From an uncultured Prevotellaceae bacterium (GTDB taxonomy: Bacteria; Bacteroidota; Bacteroidia; Bacteroidales; Bacteroidaceae), in assembly GCA_946415365.1 (NCBI GenBank), contig CAMKSE010000005.1:62001-126000 (forward strand): a stretch of 64,000 bases of DNA. The letters are read 5' to 3'. Positions 52,466 to 60,853 of this stretch are shown one piece after another. Positions within the stretch are counted from its first letter, which is position 1, and the number at the start of each line of letters is the position of its first letter. The notes beneath the pieces were generated by a model. The model did no database searches. It saw nothing but the letters and a program-made list of their open reading frames with translations, and had not been told where the DNA came from. Made by a program: the position numbers and the translations under genes.

Positions 52466-53707
52466 TCAGATCACCGGATCATCCTCTTCCAGCAATTTCC
52501 AGTTGATGGGGTCTTTCATGTAGTAGACCTGCAGGCCCTTGTCCCTCCAGGGGATCTCGACCTTCTTGTATTTCTCCTTCAGGCAGAGGATCTCGAAGTG
52601 TCCCTTGACATAGATGTACTGCCACAGTCGTGCGTCTATCATCCCCAGCACCCTGCGCCTGATGGCGTAGCTGTCCGTGTGGCGCAGGATGCCCAGGTAG
52701 CTGTTCACGCTCTGTATGCAGTCCCTGATCTCTTCCACATCCTTTGCCCTGTTCAGTTTGTAGATGGCCGCCATGAAGTTGCCGACAGTCCGCTTTGCCG
52801 GGTATACGCGGCCGAACTTCACCACGGATCCGGTGAACTTGATGCCCTTGGAGTAGTGCTGTATGTAGAACTTGTCAGGGTGCAGTTCCGTGTGGCACTG
52901 CTCACGGAGCATCTTCCTGATCTCCGGCACGGCATCCAGCAGGCGCTGCTTGCTCTCGTGTATGACGTAGAAGTCATCCACGTACCGTCCGTGGAACGGA
53001 AAGCCAAGATCCTTCTCCAGGTACCAGTCGAGAGGATTCAGGAGGAAGTTGGCGAACAGCTGGCTGGAGAGGTTGCCGATGGGCAGTCCCTTCCCGTCGC
53101 CGTTCGTGAAGAGCGACTTGTTCGGCGGCAGGCGGTTCCATCTCTCCATGCCCGACCTGCGTACGCAGTCAAGCTCCGGACGGTGCATGACGGTGACGTG
53201 TGTGAGCCAGAGAATCTCCTCCTTGTCGTGGCCGTCATAATTCTCCTTAATGAACTCTTGCAGCATGGCGTCGAGCAGCTGCTTGTCTATGCTCATGAAG
53301 AATCCCTTCATGTCGAGCCGCATGATGTCGCAGTCCCGGGTATAGTCATGCGAACACTGGCGGATGTCCTCCTTCAGCTTGTCCACGCCGTACAGCACAC
53401 CTTTTTCCTTGCGGCAGTTGAAGGTGCGGTCGCTGAAGGTCTGCTCCAGCAACGGCTCGATGCGCAGCGCTATGAGGTGGTGCACCACACGGTCACGGAA
53501 GTTAGCGGCAAAAACCTCGCGGTACTTTGGCTTGGTAACGACGAACGCGATGCTAGTGGTTGGATGGTATGTCCTGCTGTTGATCTCGTCGGCAAGCCTT
53601 ATGAGATCCTGCCTGTGATCCAGCATGTAGTTGATCGTGCTGGGCGAACTGCCCTTGTGCTTCAGGCAGTTGTAGTAGGCTTCGAACATATCCTCGTCTG
53701 TAACCAT
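52466..53707 (-). CDS. DGR reverse transcriptase
   Basis: The 413-residue enzyme shows the reverse transcriptase palm motifs: the first catalytic Asp132 in MRLDMKGFFMSIDKQLL, domain 4 GLPIGNLSSQLFANF at 207-221, and YVDDFYVIH with Asp244 and Asp245. The IGNLxSQ form of domain 4, without the QG found in retroviral and group II intron enzymes, is diagnostic of diversity-generating retroelement RTs. There is no maturase or endonuclease domain. It copies the TR RNA with errors at adenines, with Avd. The ATG lies 24 bases after the TR. No frameshift or active-site loss is seen. Confidence 0.95.
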   Translation of the reverse strand: MVTDEDMFEAYYNCLKHKGSSPSTINYMLDHRQDLIRLADEINSRTYHPTTSIAFVVTKPKYREVFAANFRDRVVHHLIALRIEPLLEQTFSDRTFNCRKEKGVLYGVDKLKEDIRQCSHDYTRDCDIMRLDMKGFFMSIDKQLLDAMLQEFIKENYDGHDKEEILWLTHVTVMHRPELDCVRRSGMERWNRLPPNKSLFTNGDGKGLPIGNLSSQLFANFLLNPLDWYLEKDLGFPFHGRYVDDFYVIHESKQRLLDAVPEIRKMLREQCHTELHPDKFYIQHYSKGIKFTGSVVKFGRVYPAKRTVGNFMAAIYKLNRAKDVEEIRDCIQSVNSYLGILRHTDSYAIRRRVLGMIDARLWQYIYVKGHFEILCLKEKYKKVEIPWRDKGLQVYYMKDPINWKLLEEDDPVI

Positions 53708-53731
53708 ATATCAGTTTTCTTTCCTTAGATT

Positions 53732-53835
53732 CCGACACCGGGCGAACTCTGAAAGAGTTAGTACTCTTGTTGTTGTTGTTGAAATTGCCATTGTTGAAAT
53801 TCAGATTCCAGGCATTCGTTGTTGAATTCTCGGTG
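53732..53835 (-). repeat. DGR template repeat (TR)
   Basis: 104 bp between avd and the RT gene, exactly 720 bases from and aligned without gaps to the VR. Read on the minus strand, it begins CACCGAGAATTC and ends GTGTCGG. It is rich in AAC and AAT codons (AACAACAACAACAAG). The last 38 bases in sense (53769-53732) are identical to the VR. Confidence 0.95.
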
Positions 53836-53919
53836 TGCTTCCGCGATTACCTTGTTCTTAGCTGTAAATGACAGCACGCGGACCATTTAAAGGAAGAAAT
53901 ACTCACACCCGCCCTTGGG

Positions 53920-54285
53920 CTAAGGTGCCCCTTGGCTCTGCCTCCCTGAGGCAGACTTCTTCCAGCCAGATATCTGGCGTCCTATACCTTCCATCATACG
54001 CGCGAGGTTTGATTCCTGTTTCATGGATACCTGTCTGCGGCGGACTGCGAGATCCAGGAGTGCGTTCACCTGTTCGAAGCAGACCGTGAACTGCTGCAGG
54101 TAGTACAGGCGGTGCTCCATGCTGGAGTTTGCCAGTACTATGAAGTCGATCAGCTCGAGGGACTTGTTCTCCAGTCTCTCGGCCAGCGTGCGACGGTACT
54201 CCCTCTTGAAGTTGATGGTGATACGCATCAGTTCGTCAACGAATAGGAGCGTGTCGCGGTACACCTTTGTCTCCTTTGCCAGCAT
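53920..54285 (-). CDS. avd: DGR accessory variability determinant (Avd)
   Basis: From ATG 54285 the protein has 121 residues, all helical and rich in Arg and Leu: YRDTLLFVDELMRITINFK, RRTLAERLENKSLELIDFI and HRLYYLQQFTVCFEQVNALL are three of four expected bundle helices. Avd is a pentameric four-helix-bundle protein that binds the RT and TR RNA in BPP-1-type DGRs. Its place between target gene and TR is canonical. The frame is open upstream but a -7 element at 54315-54322 lies inside that extension, so this Met was taken. Confidence 0.88.
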   Translation of the reverse strand: MLAKETKVYRDTLLFVDELMRITINFKREYRRTLAERLENKSLELIDFIVLANSSMEHRLYYLQQFTVCFEQVNALLDLAVRRRQVSMKQESNLARMMEGIGRQISGWKKSASGRQSQGAP

Positions 54286-54314
54286 AGCAGATATCGTGAT
54301 TACATTTTGCGCTG

Positions 54315-54322
54315 CAAAGGTA
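54315..54322 (-). promoter_or_regulatory. -7 element for avd-TR-RT
   Basis: Reverse strand TACCTTTG, 29 bases before the avd ATG. It could give a transcript covering avd, TR and RT independently of the virion genes. Confidence 0.6.
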
Positions 54323-54376
54323 CGAAGAAAAATCTGACTGAAGAAGAGATACCCCAAAATTTTTCTCCGAAAAAAA

Positions 54377-54394
54377 ATCGGCCTGACGGCCGAT
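54377..54394 (-). terminator. Hairpin downstream of the VR
   Basis: On the minus strand ATCGGCC, loop GTCA, GGCCGAT, then TTTTTTT. It is a good intrinsic terminator for the target gene, 57 bases past the VR end. It may also be the cruciform that aids DGR target priming in phage BPP-1. Confidence 0.75.
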
Positions 54395-54440
54395 CCTTCG
54401 GAATCCCTAAAAAGAGTTAAAGATTTAAAGAGATAAAGAG

Positions 54441-55205
54441 TTAATAAAATGCCGACACCGGGCGAACTCTGAAAGAGTTAGTACTCTTGAAGTCGCTGTT
54501 GAAAGTGCCATTGGTGAAATACAGAAGCCAGGCATACGTTGCTGAAGTCTCGGTGATTGACCAATAAGCGGTACGGGTCAGAAGTGTACCGTTAATTAAT
54601 TTTAACGCATAATTAATTTCGTTAAAGTGCTGGTACATCATCCAGAGGTCTCCTGCAGCAGGTGCCCACCATCTGCCCTTGCCGAAGAACGCATTGTCCA
54701 CGGCCATGTTGGACGGGTAGTAGTCAGCGCAGAACTTCGCGAACGGTGCATTTTCACCCAGGGTATTGACCACGGTCTTTGTTTTGGCTCGACCGTCATG
54801 GTCTTTCATGGCGGCTTCACGCCCGCAGTTAGTAGTGCCACCAGCGACGTTCGACGTGGCCCAGTTCATGGTGGCTGGTGCCTCGTCCTTGGCTATGATG
54901 ATGTGGTTGTCCCCGTCCTTCACCATGACACCGACAGCGTTTGCCACGTTGGATGCAGCGAAGTACTCCGGCAGCCAGAAGCGGTAGTAGTCACTCTCCA
55001 CTGTGGCTATGAATACGCTGTTGCCAAGGCGCGGCTGACCGTCCTTTCCCTTCAATGCGAACTGTGCTGCTACCCTCTCGAAGGTGTCGCTTCCTATCAC
55101 TTCCCCCTGTGCGTCCAGGATGGGGATTCCGGCTCCGCTGGCAGCAGCTGCGGAGTTGAGACGGAACAAGGCCTTCATGGCCAGTTTAAGTTTGTTAGTA
55201 CTCAT
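54441..55205 (-). CDS. DGR target protein with variable C-terminus
   Basis: The 254-residue protein has a conserved N-terminal part (MSTNKLKLAMKALFRLNSA...) and a C-terminal C-type-lectin-like domain. Typical features are NVAGGTTNCGREAAM near 119, GKGRWWAPAAGDLWMMYQ near 175, and the final FRVRPVSAFY, as in DGR variable proteins such as Mtd. The VR covers residues from about 218 to 252. Codons differing from the TR are 220, 222, 224, 227, 229, 231, 234, 237, 238 and 239. It lies just downstream of fibre-like genes, so it is probably the receptor-binding tip protein. It starts 31 bases after the upstream gene. Confidence 0.9.
   Translation of the reverse strand: MSTNKLKLAMKALFRLNSAAAASGAGIPILDAQGEVIGSDTFERVAAQFALKGKDGQPRLGNSVFIATVESDYYRFWLPEYFAASNVANAVGVMVKDGDNHIIIAKDEAPATMNWATSNVAGGTTNCGREAAMKDHDGRAKTKTVVNTLGENAPFAKFCADYYPSNMAVDNAFFGKGRWWAPAAGDLWMMYQHFNEINYALKLINGTLLTRTAYWSITETSATYAWLLYFTNGTFNSDFKSTNSFRVRPVSAFY
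54452..54555 (-). repeat. DGR variable repeat (VR)
   Basis: 104 bp at the 3' end of the target gene. Against the TR it has 12 substitutions, all at sense-strand adenines of the TR (5 to T, 4 to C, 3 to G). The 38 bases nearest the stop are invariant and should contain the initiation-of-mutagenic-homing site. Confidence 0.95.
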
Positions 55206-55236
55206 AATCTTTCGTTTTTATATGATTTGACAATTG

Positions 55237-56997
55237 CTATCTCAGATGGTCGGGGAGGTTCGCTCCCGTCCTGGCCACCGATCCTCCGCCGATGACCACA
55301 TACACGTACAGCTCCTCGATGTACATCGCCTTCAGTTTGACGAACTGGTTGTCTGCCAGGTTCAGCGCACCCACGTATCCGGCGTTGGCGTTGCCGTTGT
55401 AGATGTGGCTGGAGGCGAGGAAGGTCAGCGTAGCTCCTGAGACGTTCAGGATGACCATCTCGCATCCGAGGTCACCGTCAGACGGTTCCGGAAGCACCAT
55501 CTTCGTCTTGTATGCAGCGGGTATGTTCTCGATCTGTATGCTCCGGCTCAGGCTTTCCAGGTCTATTCGCAGCTCTCCGTTCGTGACGGTCCCGTACTTC
55601 GTGTAATTGGAGCCGGTGACCCTTGTCAGCGGTGAGAACACGTTGCCGAGGATATACGAACCCTTCATGATCGGCTTGCCTGTCAGGCCGTTGACGGCGT
55701 AGTTCGGTGCGAAACACGGATATCCAGCAGCCCCAGTGCCGAGAGGGTCGGCACTCTTGAAGGCAGTGTAATGGTTGGTGCCGCCGTTGACAGCATAGTG
55801 TGTGGAAGCGTTCTGCCAATACTCGCCCGCCTGGCTTATCAGCCAGTCGCCGCAGACGATGAACGATCCCAGGTTGGCGAAGTCTGCGAAGAGGAACTTC
55901 GTTCGGATGAGGTTATAGTTGCTCAGTCCCTGCTTCCAGACCGTCTGGTTCTGGTCTTTCGGAGAGATATGTTTCCCTGAGATGACGTTCGTGTCGGCAT
56001 CAAGGTACCATATCTCCGACTCGTTGCTTCCGCTGACGGGAACTTCTACTGCAGGCGTGCTTATCACATTGCCGCTGCCGTCCTTCTCACGTATATAGGT
56101 GAGGGCATTGCTGTACTCTCCAGTGATGTAGCACATGGGACCGACAACGCCCTGTCCGGCACCGCCGCTCTCGCCCTTGCGGTTGCCTTCCACGGTGATG
56201 GTGCCGAAAGCCCTGTATGACTTGTCACCGACCTTTCCCGTGACCGAAATCCTGACGACACCGCTGTAGCCCGCCTCTGCCGTGCCGTAGTTGACGGTGA
56301 TGTTGAGCGTGCATACGCTGACACCGTCCTGTCCGATGGCTGAAGGGCTGATGACGGCACTCGACATGCCCTCCTTGGTGAACGAGATGTCCGTTATGGT
56401 GGCCTGTGTGTTGTTGACCAACATCTTCACCGCGCATGCCTTCTGGAAGGTGGAGCGGCAGCGTCCGTCACTGTCCGCAGGTACGAATAAGACCAGCGGC
56501 GATATGTCGAGTGAGCCATTCGATGGCCCCGGCGTCCCGGCAGGAATGAGCCTCACCGTCTCCGAGGCCTCAGTCTTCCTGTCGGCCCCAGACCCTTTGT
56601 AGAGGGTAAGCAGGATGTTGTCATTTGCCTTTGCCATATCGGCGGGCACCGCTATCACGGCTCTTCCGTTGCTGTAGCTGACCTGCAGCGAGCCACCCCT
56701 CGCTGGTACCACCCTGACGGTGCTGGTGAGCACGACGCGGTTGCGTACGGAAAGCCTGAACTCCACCACGCCGCCGTTGGCATGAATGTCAGACGCAGCC
56801 ACGCTGCTGCCTTCGGTGTATGTCATCCCGTCGAACGAGAACTCCAGCTTGCCGTCGTTCGGGTTCTGCGTGGTGGTGCCCTCCACGGTCTTTGAGAACG
56901 TGGCTGTCGCCCGTGCAGCGGAGAACGTCCCGTTGGCGTTCCGGATGATATTCCTGTGGTCGGTCGTCAGCGACCATATTTCTGTTATAGTAGCCAT
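55237..56997 (-). CDS. Phage virion protein, fibre-like
   Basis: The 586-residue protein begins MATITEIWSLTTDHRNIIRN and is rich in beta-sheet-forming Val, Thr, Ser and Gly, with Ig-like segments to about residue 280 (GVVEFRLSVRNRVVLTSTVR). A Gly-rich joint GESGGAGQGVVGP near 285 leads to a C-terminal domain ending LYVYVVIGGGSVARTGANLP. No enzyme motif is seen. Its position immediately upstream of the DGR target suggests it carries that protein on the tail, which is inference. Confidence 0.62.
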   Translation of the reverse strand: MATITEIWSLTTDHRNIIRNANGTFSAARATATFSKTVEGTTTQNPNDGKLEFSFDGMTYTEGSSVAASDIHANGGVVEFRLSVRNRVVLTSTVRVVPARGGSLQVSYSNGRAVIAVPADMAKANDNILLTLYKGSGADRKTEASETVRLIPAGTPGPSNGSLDISPLVLFVPADSDGRCRSTFQKACAVKMLVNNTQATITDISFTKEGMSSAVISPSAIGQDGVSVCTLNITVNYGTAEAGYSGVVRISVTGKVGDKSYRAFGTITVEGNRKGESGGAGQGVVGPMCYITGEYSNALTYIREKDGSGNVISTPAVEVPVSGSNESEIWYLDADTNVISGKHISPKDQNQTVWKQGLSNYNLIRTKFLFADFANLGSFIVCGDWLISQAGEYWQNASTHYAVNGGTNHYTAFKSADPLGTGAAGYPCFAPNYAVNGLTGKPIMKGSYILGNVFSPLTRVTGSNYTKYGTVTNGELRIDLESLSRSIQIENIPAAYKTKMVLPEPSDGDLGCEMVILNVSGATLTFLASSHIYNGNANAGYVGALNLADNQFVKLKAMYIEELYVYVVIGGGSVARTGANLPDHLR

Positions 56998-57021
56998 AAG
57001 TCTGATCTTCTTTTGTTATAC

Positions 57022-59685
57022 TTAGCTTGTCCACTCATGAGTGTTCGACGGAATGGTCATCGTATAGCTGCCGCCTTCCCTGAATGTGTCGCTGGAGCTG
57101 AAGTCATTGCAGGTGTAGCAGGCATTATTGATATAGTAGCCGTTATTCGACTGGTACTGGCCGTGCATCCCCGGTCCGGCGAATGGCATGCCCAGTGCGA
57201 CCGTAGGAGTCTGGCGGTCATCCTTTGCAAATACGATGGCGTAGGTCCGGCTTCCACCTGCAGGGATGGTCAGGTTGGAACCTGCAGCGCAGGAACCGAA
57301 GATCCTGAAGTAGCCTGTATAGCCGTCGTACGTGCCATAGGTTATGAAGCAAACCCTTCCGTCGAACGTCTTTGCACTGCCGGAGTTGTTCACGATGGTC
57401 ACGGTCGTGGTGACGTCGTTGGCTGGAGTCCCGCCGATGTTCACCTTGCAGTTACATCCGTTGGAGAACACGAAGCTGGTGTCGAGGTTCTGCGGCACGA
57501 TATTGCCGTAGGCGTTGCTGCTGTCGCCCAGCTCGACGTTTGCCGTCTTACTGGCGCTTGCAGCATGCAGGTCGCTGTAGGCGATCGGGCTGCGCCCTCC
57601 TATATTTTCAAGCACCACTCCCGAGAATGTCCTGGACTGGCCTGCAGCGAGTGTTATGGCGGCATCGGAGAACCACGCCTCATAGCCATTGTAGGCACCG
57701 CTCCATCCGTATTCGTTGCCGGCAGGGTCTGGATTGGGAACGTAGAACTTGACCTTGCCGCCGAGGACCTTGGCAGCGTTCGTGCCGTTGTATATCGTCA
57801 CGCTGATGGTCACCGTCTCCCCGTAGTTGACGCCGGCGCTGAGCACCTTGCTTTTCAGCGTCTCGTAGGCTGCCTGCCACCCGCTTCCGTTCATGGCGTT
57901 GATAAGGGGAAGTACCATGGTGGCGAACAGGCGTCCGTAGATGATGTCCGAGTTCCAGTGACATCTGCCGACGGTTCTGCCGACTGAATACCTGTAGGCT
58001 CCCGACATATATGCTATGATGTTGTCCGGATCCATCTGCGCCAGGAGCATGGCCAGCGTCCAGATCTGTGCCGAGTGGCCTGACGGGTAGGAGTTCGGGC
58101 GTTCACCGGCATGGTTCTGCTGGTCCGAAGCCCCCCAGTTGTTGTACGCCTGCTGGTTGCCTGCGACCATCAGCGTCAGTGATATGTTGTAGATCTGGTT
58201 CTGCTCATGTCCCACCTCGCTGCTGTATGTCCCGCTTGCAAGGCTGGTTTCCGAGCTGCATGGACGCCTGCGGCCGAAGTTCGGGTCGTAGGTCGGGAAC
58301 CGGCCGTTGTCCGCGATGTCGCACACCTCATCGATGAATTTCTGTATGGTGGTCTTGGCGTTCTCTATCGCCGCGGTCGTCGTCTCACTGATGAACGGGT
58401 AGATGTTCTTGGAAGCAAGGAGGCTGAACGGTCCCTCGAGGTACAGTGCCGTCACGGACGAAGCCTTCCTGAACACGTACTGCTCCCCGTCGCTGTCCGG
58501 CACGAGCTCCACGTAGATCCTGCCGGTGAACATGTACTGCTTGGTACATCTTGTCAGGGCGGCCGTGTTGATGAGCCAGTTCTTCTTGGCATCGTCATAC
58601 ACGTTGTTCCATGTGTTGCGTGGCAGCTTCTTGCTCATCCTGTAGTTAGCGACCAGCTCTGTATTGATGGCCGCGTCGACTTTGTAGTTCCCTTCGCTGT
58701 TGAACAGTCCGGGATCCTGCCCCTGTGTCGACGGGAGCGGCTTGGCCGCGGCATTGGAGTTGGCGATCTTCGGCCCCGGTGCACTGGGAAGGAACAGGTC
58801 GGTGTTGACAAGATATCCCAGATTGTTCATGGCATATCCTTTCCTTACACCGTTATAGAACAGCTCGGTATGGGTGTATCCCAGTCCGTTCCAGCCGTTG
58901 GCATTGATGCTGCTGCCGCCCAGTTCCTGCCTGAACACGCTGATGGCATCGAATGTCTTCTTTCCCCTCACCAGGGAATATACCGCTCCGGCGACGATCC
59001 TTCCCACCATGGGGTCGGCCCTGAGGGCGAAGCTGCCGTAGAGCGGGATGTTCCTGCCACCCCCGAGCTCGTAGGCCTTGGCGAAGAGCTGCGTCTGGAC
59101 GTTCGTCTCCGACCCGCTCGTTGGAACGATCTCCGCGAGGCACATGGCCATCACCCACGAGGTCATGGCGTTGACGGCAGCCATCGCGTATGTATCGTCG
59201 GAACCGTGGTACTGGTACACCTCGGGGTATGTGGAACTGGAGAACAGGGGCGAATCCCCGTCCTCGTACTCTCCGATGGCGGCCGAATATGCCTCGACCA
59301 GGTAGTTGAACACGTTCATCGATGCAGTCACGGCCCTCTTGCCGTTGGCGACGAGCACGGTATTGAATTCTGCCAGCAGGTCCCCGAAGGTCAGCACCTG
59401 GCCGCTGTGCTCCTCATACGAGATCTCGGCCTCCTTGGTCTCCTGGCTCGTGTCAGGGTCGACGCCCCCCGCAGTGGCCTCGAGCGTGAGGTCGTGGTCG
59501 GCAAGGCTCATGATATGCGTTTTCTCCTCTTCGTCCGAGTCGGTGTGCCACACCTCTACGGCGAATGAATCGACGTCCATGGCCCCGGTCTCGGGGTCGT
59601 ATATCAGGGCGTTCGGCGATGCGATGATGTCGAAGGACTTGACGCCTTCGACCACCGTCAGTGTGTCTGTTGCTACTATTTTCAT
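57022..59685 (-). CDS. Phage virion protein with acid phosphatase (PAP2-superfamily) domain
   Basis: The 887-residue protein has a central domain (about 340-600) with two of the three PAP2 motifs. NSYPSGHSAQIW has PSGH at 534-537. SVGRTVGRCHWNSDIIYGR has Ser567, Arg570 or Arg574, His576 and Asp580. The wording of both is that of bacterial class A non-specific acid phosphatases (PhoN/PhoC). The first motif (Lys...ArgPro) is not clear; GRRRP at 471-475 or ERP at 528-530 are candidates. Residues 620-880 hold two Ig-like adhesion repeats (KVLGGKVKFYVPNPDP; KTFDGRVCFITYG). No signal peptide, and it sits in the structural block, so it is likely carried on the tail. Confidence 0.8.
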   Translation of the reverse strand: MKIVATDTLTVVEGVKSFDIIASPNALIYDPETGAMDVDSFAVEVWHTDSDEEEKTHIMSLADHDLTLEATAGGVDPDTSQETKEAEISYEEHSGQVLTFGDLLAEFNTVLVANGKRAVTASMNVFNYLVEAYSAAIGEYEDGDSPLFSSSTYPEVYQYHGSDDTYAMAAVNAMTSWVMAMCLAEIVPTSGSETNVQTQLFAKAYELGGGRNIPLYGSFALRADPMVGRIVAGAVYSLVRGKKTFDAISVFRQELGGSSINANGWNGLGYTHTELFYNGVRKGYAMNNLGYLVNTDLFLPSAPGPKIANSNAAAKPLPSTQGQDPGLFNSEGNYKVDAAINTELVANYRMSKKLPRNTWNNVYDDAKKNWLINTAALTRCTKQYMFTGRIYVELVPDSDGEQYVFRKASSVTALYLEGPFSLLASKNIYPFISETTTAAIENAKTTIQKFIDEVCDIADNGRFPTYDPNFGRRRPCSSETSLASGTYSSEVGHEQNQIYNISLTLMVAGNQQAYNNWGASDQQNHAGERPNSYPSGHSAQIWTLAMLLAQMDPDNIIAYMSGAYRYSVGRTVGRCHWNSDIIYGRLFATMVLPLINAMNGSGWQAAYETLKSKVLSAGVNYGETVTISVTIYNGTNAAKVLGGKVKFYVPNPDPAGNEYGWSGAYNGYEAWFSDAAITLAAGQSRTFSGVVLENIGGRSPIAYSDLHAASASKTANVELGDSSNAYGNIVPQNLDTSFVFSNGCNCKVNIGGTPANDVTTTVTIVNNSGSAKTFDGRVCFITYGTYDGYTGYFRIFGSCAAGSNLTIPAGGSRTYAIVFAKDDRQTPTVALGMPFAGPGMHGQYQSNNGYYINNACYTCNDFSSSDTFREGGSYTMTIPSNTHEWTS

Positions 59686-59686
59686 A

Positions 59687-60853
59687 TCAGATGCTGCTGT
59701 TTTCCGCTGTTATCAATACTGTCACGCCTCCTGCGCTCTTCACCGTGGTTCCCGTCACCGTCAGTGTGGCCGCCTGTGTCGTGGATATCACCGAACCTGC
59801 AGCATTCTTCACGACGAAAGTGTACGACCATGTGCCGGGGAGTCCCGACGGAGCGGCACCCGTGACCTTGTCGATGACGGACGGCGTGTAGGTCACGGAG
59901 TACGAGGGCTTCAGTATGCCCGTGTTCTCCACGGTGTTGTTGCTGGAGTCCTTCGTCACGCGGCCCTTTTCGATCATGTACTGATCCTGGATGTCGTTGA
60001 TGGTGATGGTGGCGCTGTAGGTGCTGCCGTTATAGGTCACCTCGCACACGAACTCCGCCACGCCGTCGACCATGGCCTCCGTCACCGAGAGGGTGGCCTG
60101 CGTGCCGAGGGTAGTAGACGAATCCCCGAACTTGTACCACCTGAAGGTCACGCCGTTCCCTGCCACGGACACAGCGGTGCCGTTGTGCAGCAGCGACGCG
60201 GCAAGTGTTATCGTCTCGCTTCTGGTATTGATGACCTGGTCGTTGCCTCCGGCGCTGCTGGTGGCGCTGATCACCACCTTGTAGTTGTCGGCGGTCTTCG
60301 AACGAATCTCCACGTCACCCTTGCACGTGAGCTCGGCATCCCCCACCTGGCATGTGCAGAAGAAGGCGATGTCGTTCTTCGTGCGGTATGCCAGCTGTCC
60401 GATGATCTGGAGTATCGGCACCTGGATGGCGTTGGCACCCTCTCCCAGTGTCATCACGCCGGTCTTGAACACCTGTGCGTAGGTCTGTGCCGTTGCACCC
60501 TGTGCCGCCGTGTTCCATGTACCGCTGCGGAGGGCCGTGCCGTTGGAGAACTGCGCCATCGTGCCCTGTGCTATGATCGCCTCGTCAGAGGTACGGCTGT
60601 TGAAGCGGAAGGTGATAAGCCCGTCGGCGGCGAGGTACTTGCTCTCCGCTGCCGAGAAGAGCTGTGGGAAGAAGATCAGCCTTCTGCCGTTCTCATCGGC
60701 AAACACGGGCGACACCTCCGTTACCTTTCCGTCACCGTCCTCGAGGAAGTACTGTGCGTTACCTCCGTTCACCGGGTATGTTATTCCCATCGATGCTGCG
60801 TAGCTGTCGCCGTCCGACACCACCACCAGCTGGTCTACTGCTGAAAGTTTCAT
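59687..60853 (-). CDS. Phage structural protein with Ig-like repeats
   Basis: The 388-residue protein opens MKLSAVDQLVVVSDGDSYAA. An N-terminal segment of about 100 residues is followed by Ig/BIG-like repeats (VSVAGNGVTFRWYKFGDSST; GVAEFVCEVTYNGSTYSATI). Such modules are common on tail and fibre proteins. No catalytic motif. Its stop is one base from the phosphatase-domain gene start and its ATG overlaps the preceding gene stop by 4 bases, so the block is tightly coupled. Confidence 0.62.
   Translation of the reverse strand: MKLSAVDQLVVVSDGDSYAASMGITYPVNGGNAQYFLEDGDGKVTEVSPVFADENGRRLIFFPQLFSAAESKYLAADGLITFRFNSRTSDEAIIAQGTMAQFSNGTALRSGTWNTAAQGATAQTYAQVFKTGVMTLGEGANAIQVPILQIIGQLAYRTKNDIAFFCTCQVGDAELTCKGDVEIRSKTADNYKVVISATSSAGGNDQVINTRSETITLAASLLHNGTAVSVAGNGVTFRWYKFGDSSTTLGTQATLSVTEAMVDGVAEFVCEVTYNGSTYSATITINDIQDQYMIEKGRVTKDSSNNTVENTGILKPSYSVTYTPSVIDKVTGAAPSGLPGTWSYTFVVKNAAGSVISTTQAATLTVTGTTVKSAGGVTVLITAENSSI

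Noticed and set aside
52466..53707. RT as part of a group II intron or retron
   Set aside because: No maturase/X domain, endonuclease, intron RNA ends or msr-msd pattern; TR/VR and Avd are present instead.
52463..53728. Long plus-strand open frame opposite the RT gene
   Set aside because: It mirrors the RT codons, has no recognisable domain, and the minus strand carries clear RT motifs.
58207..60844. Long plus-strand open frames opposite the virion genes (58207-59568 and 59306-60844)
   Set aside because: They arise from high G+C codon bias of the minus-strand genes; they cut across gene boundaries and show no family pattern.
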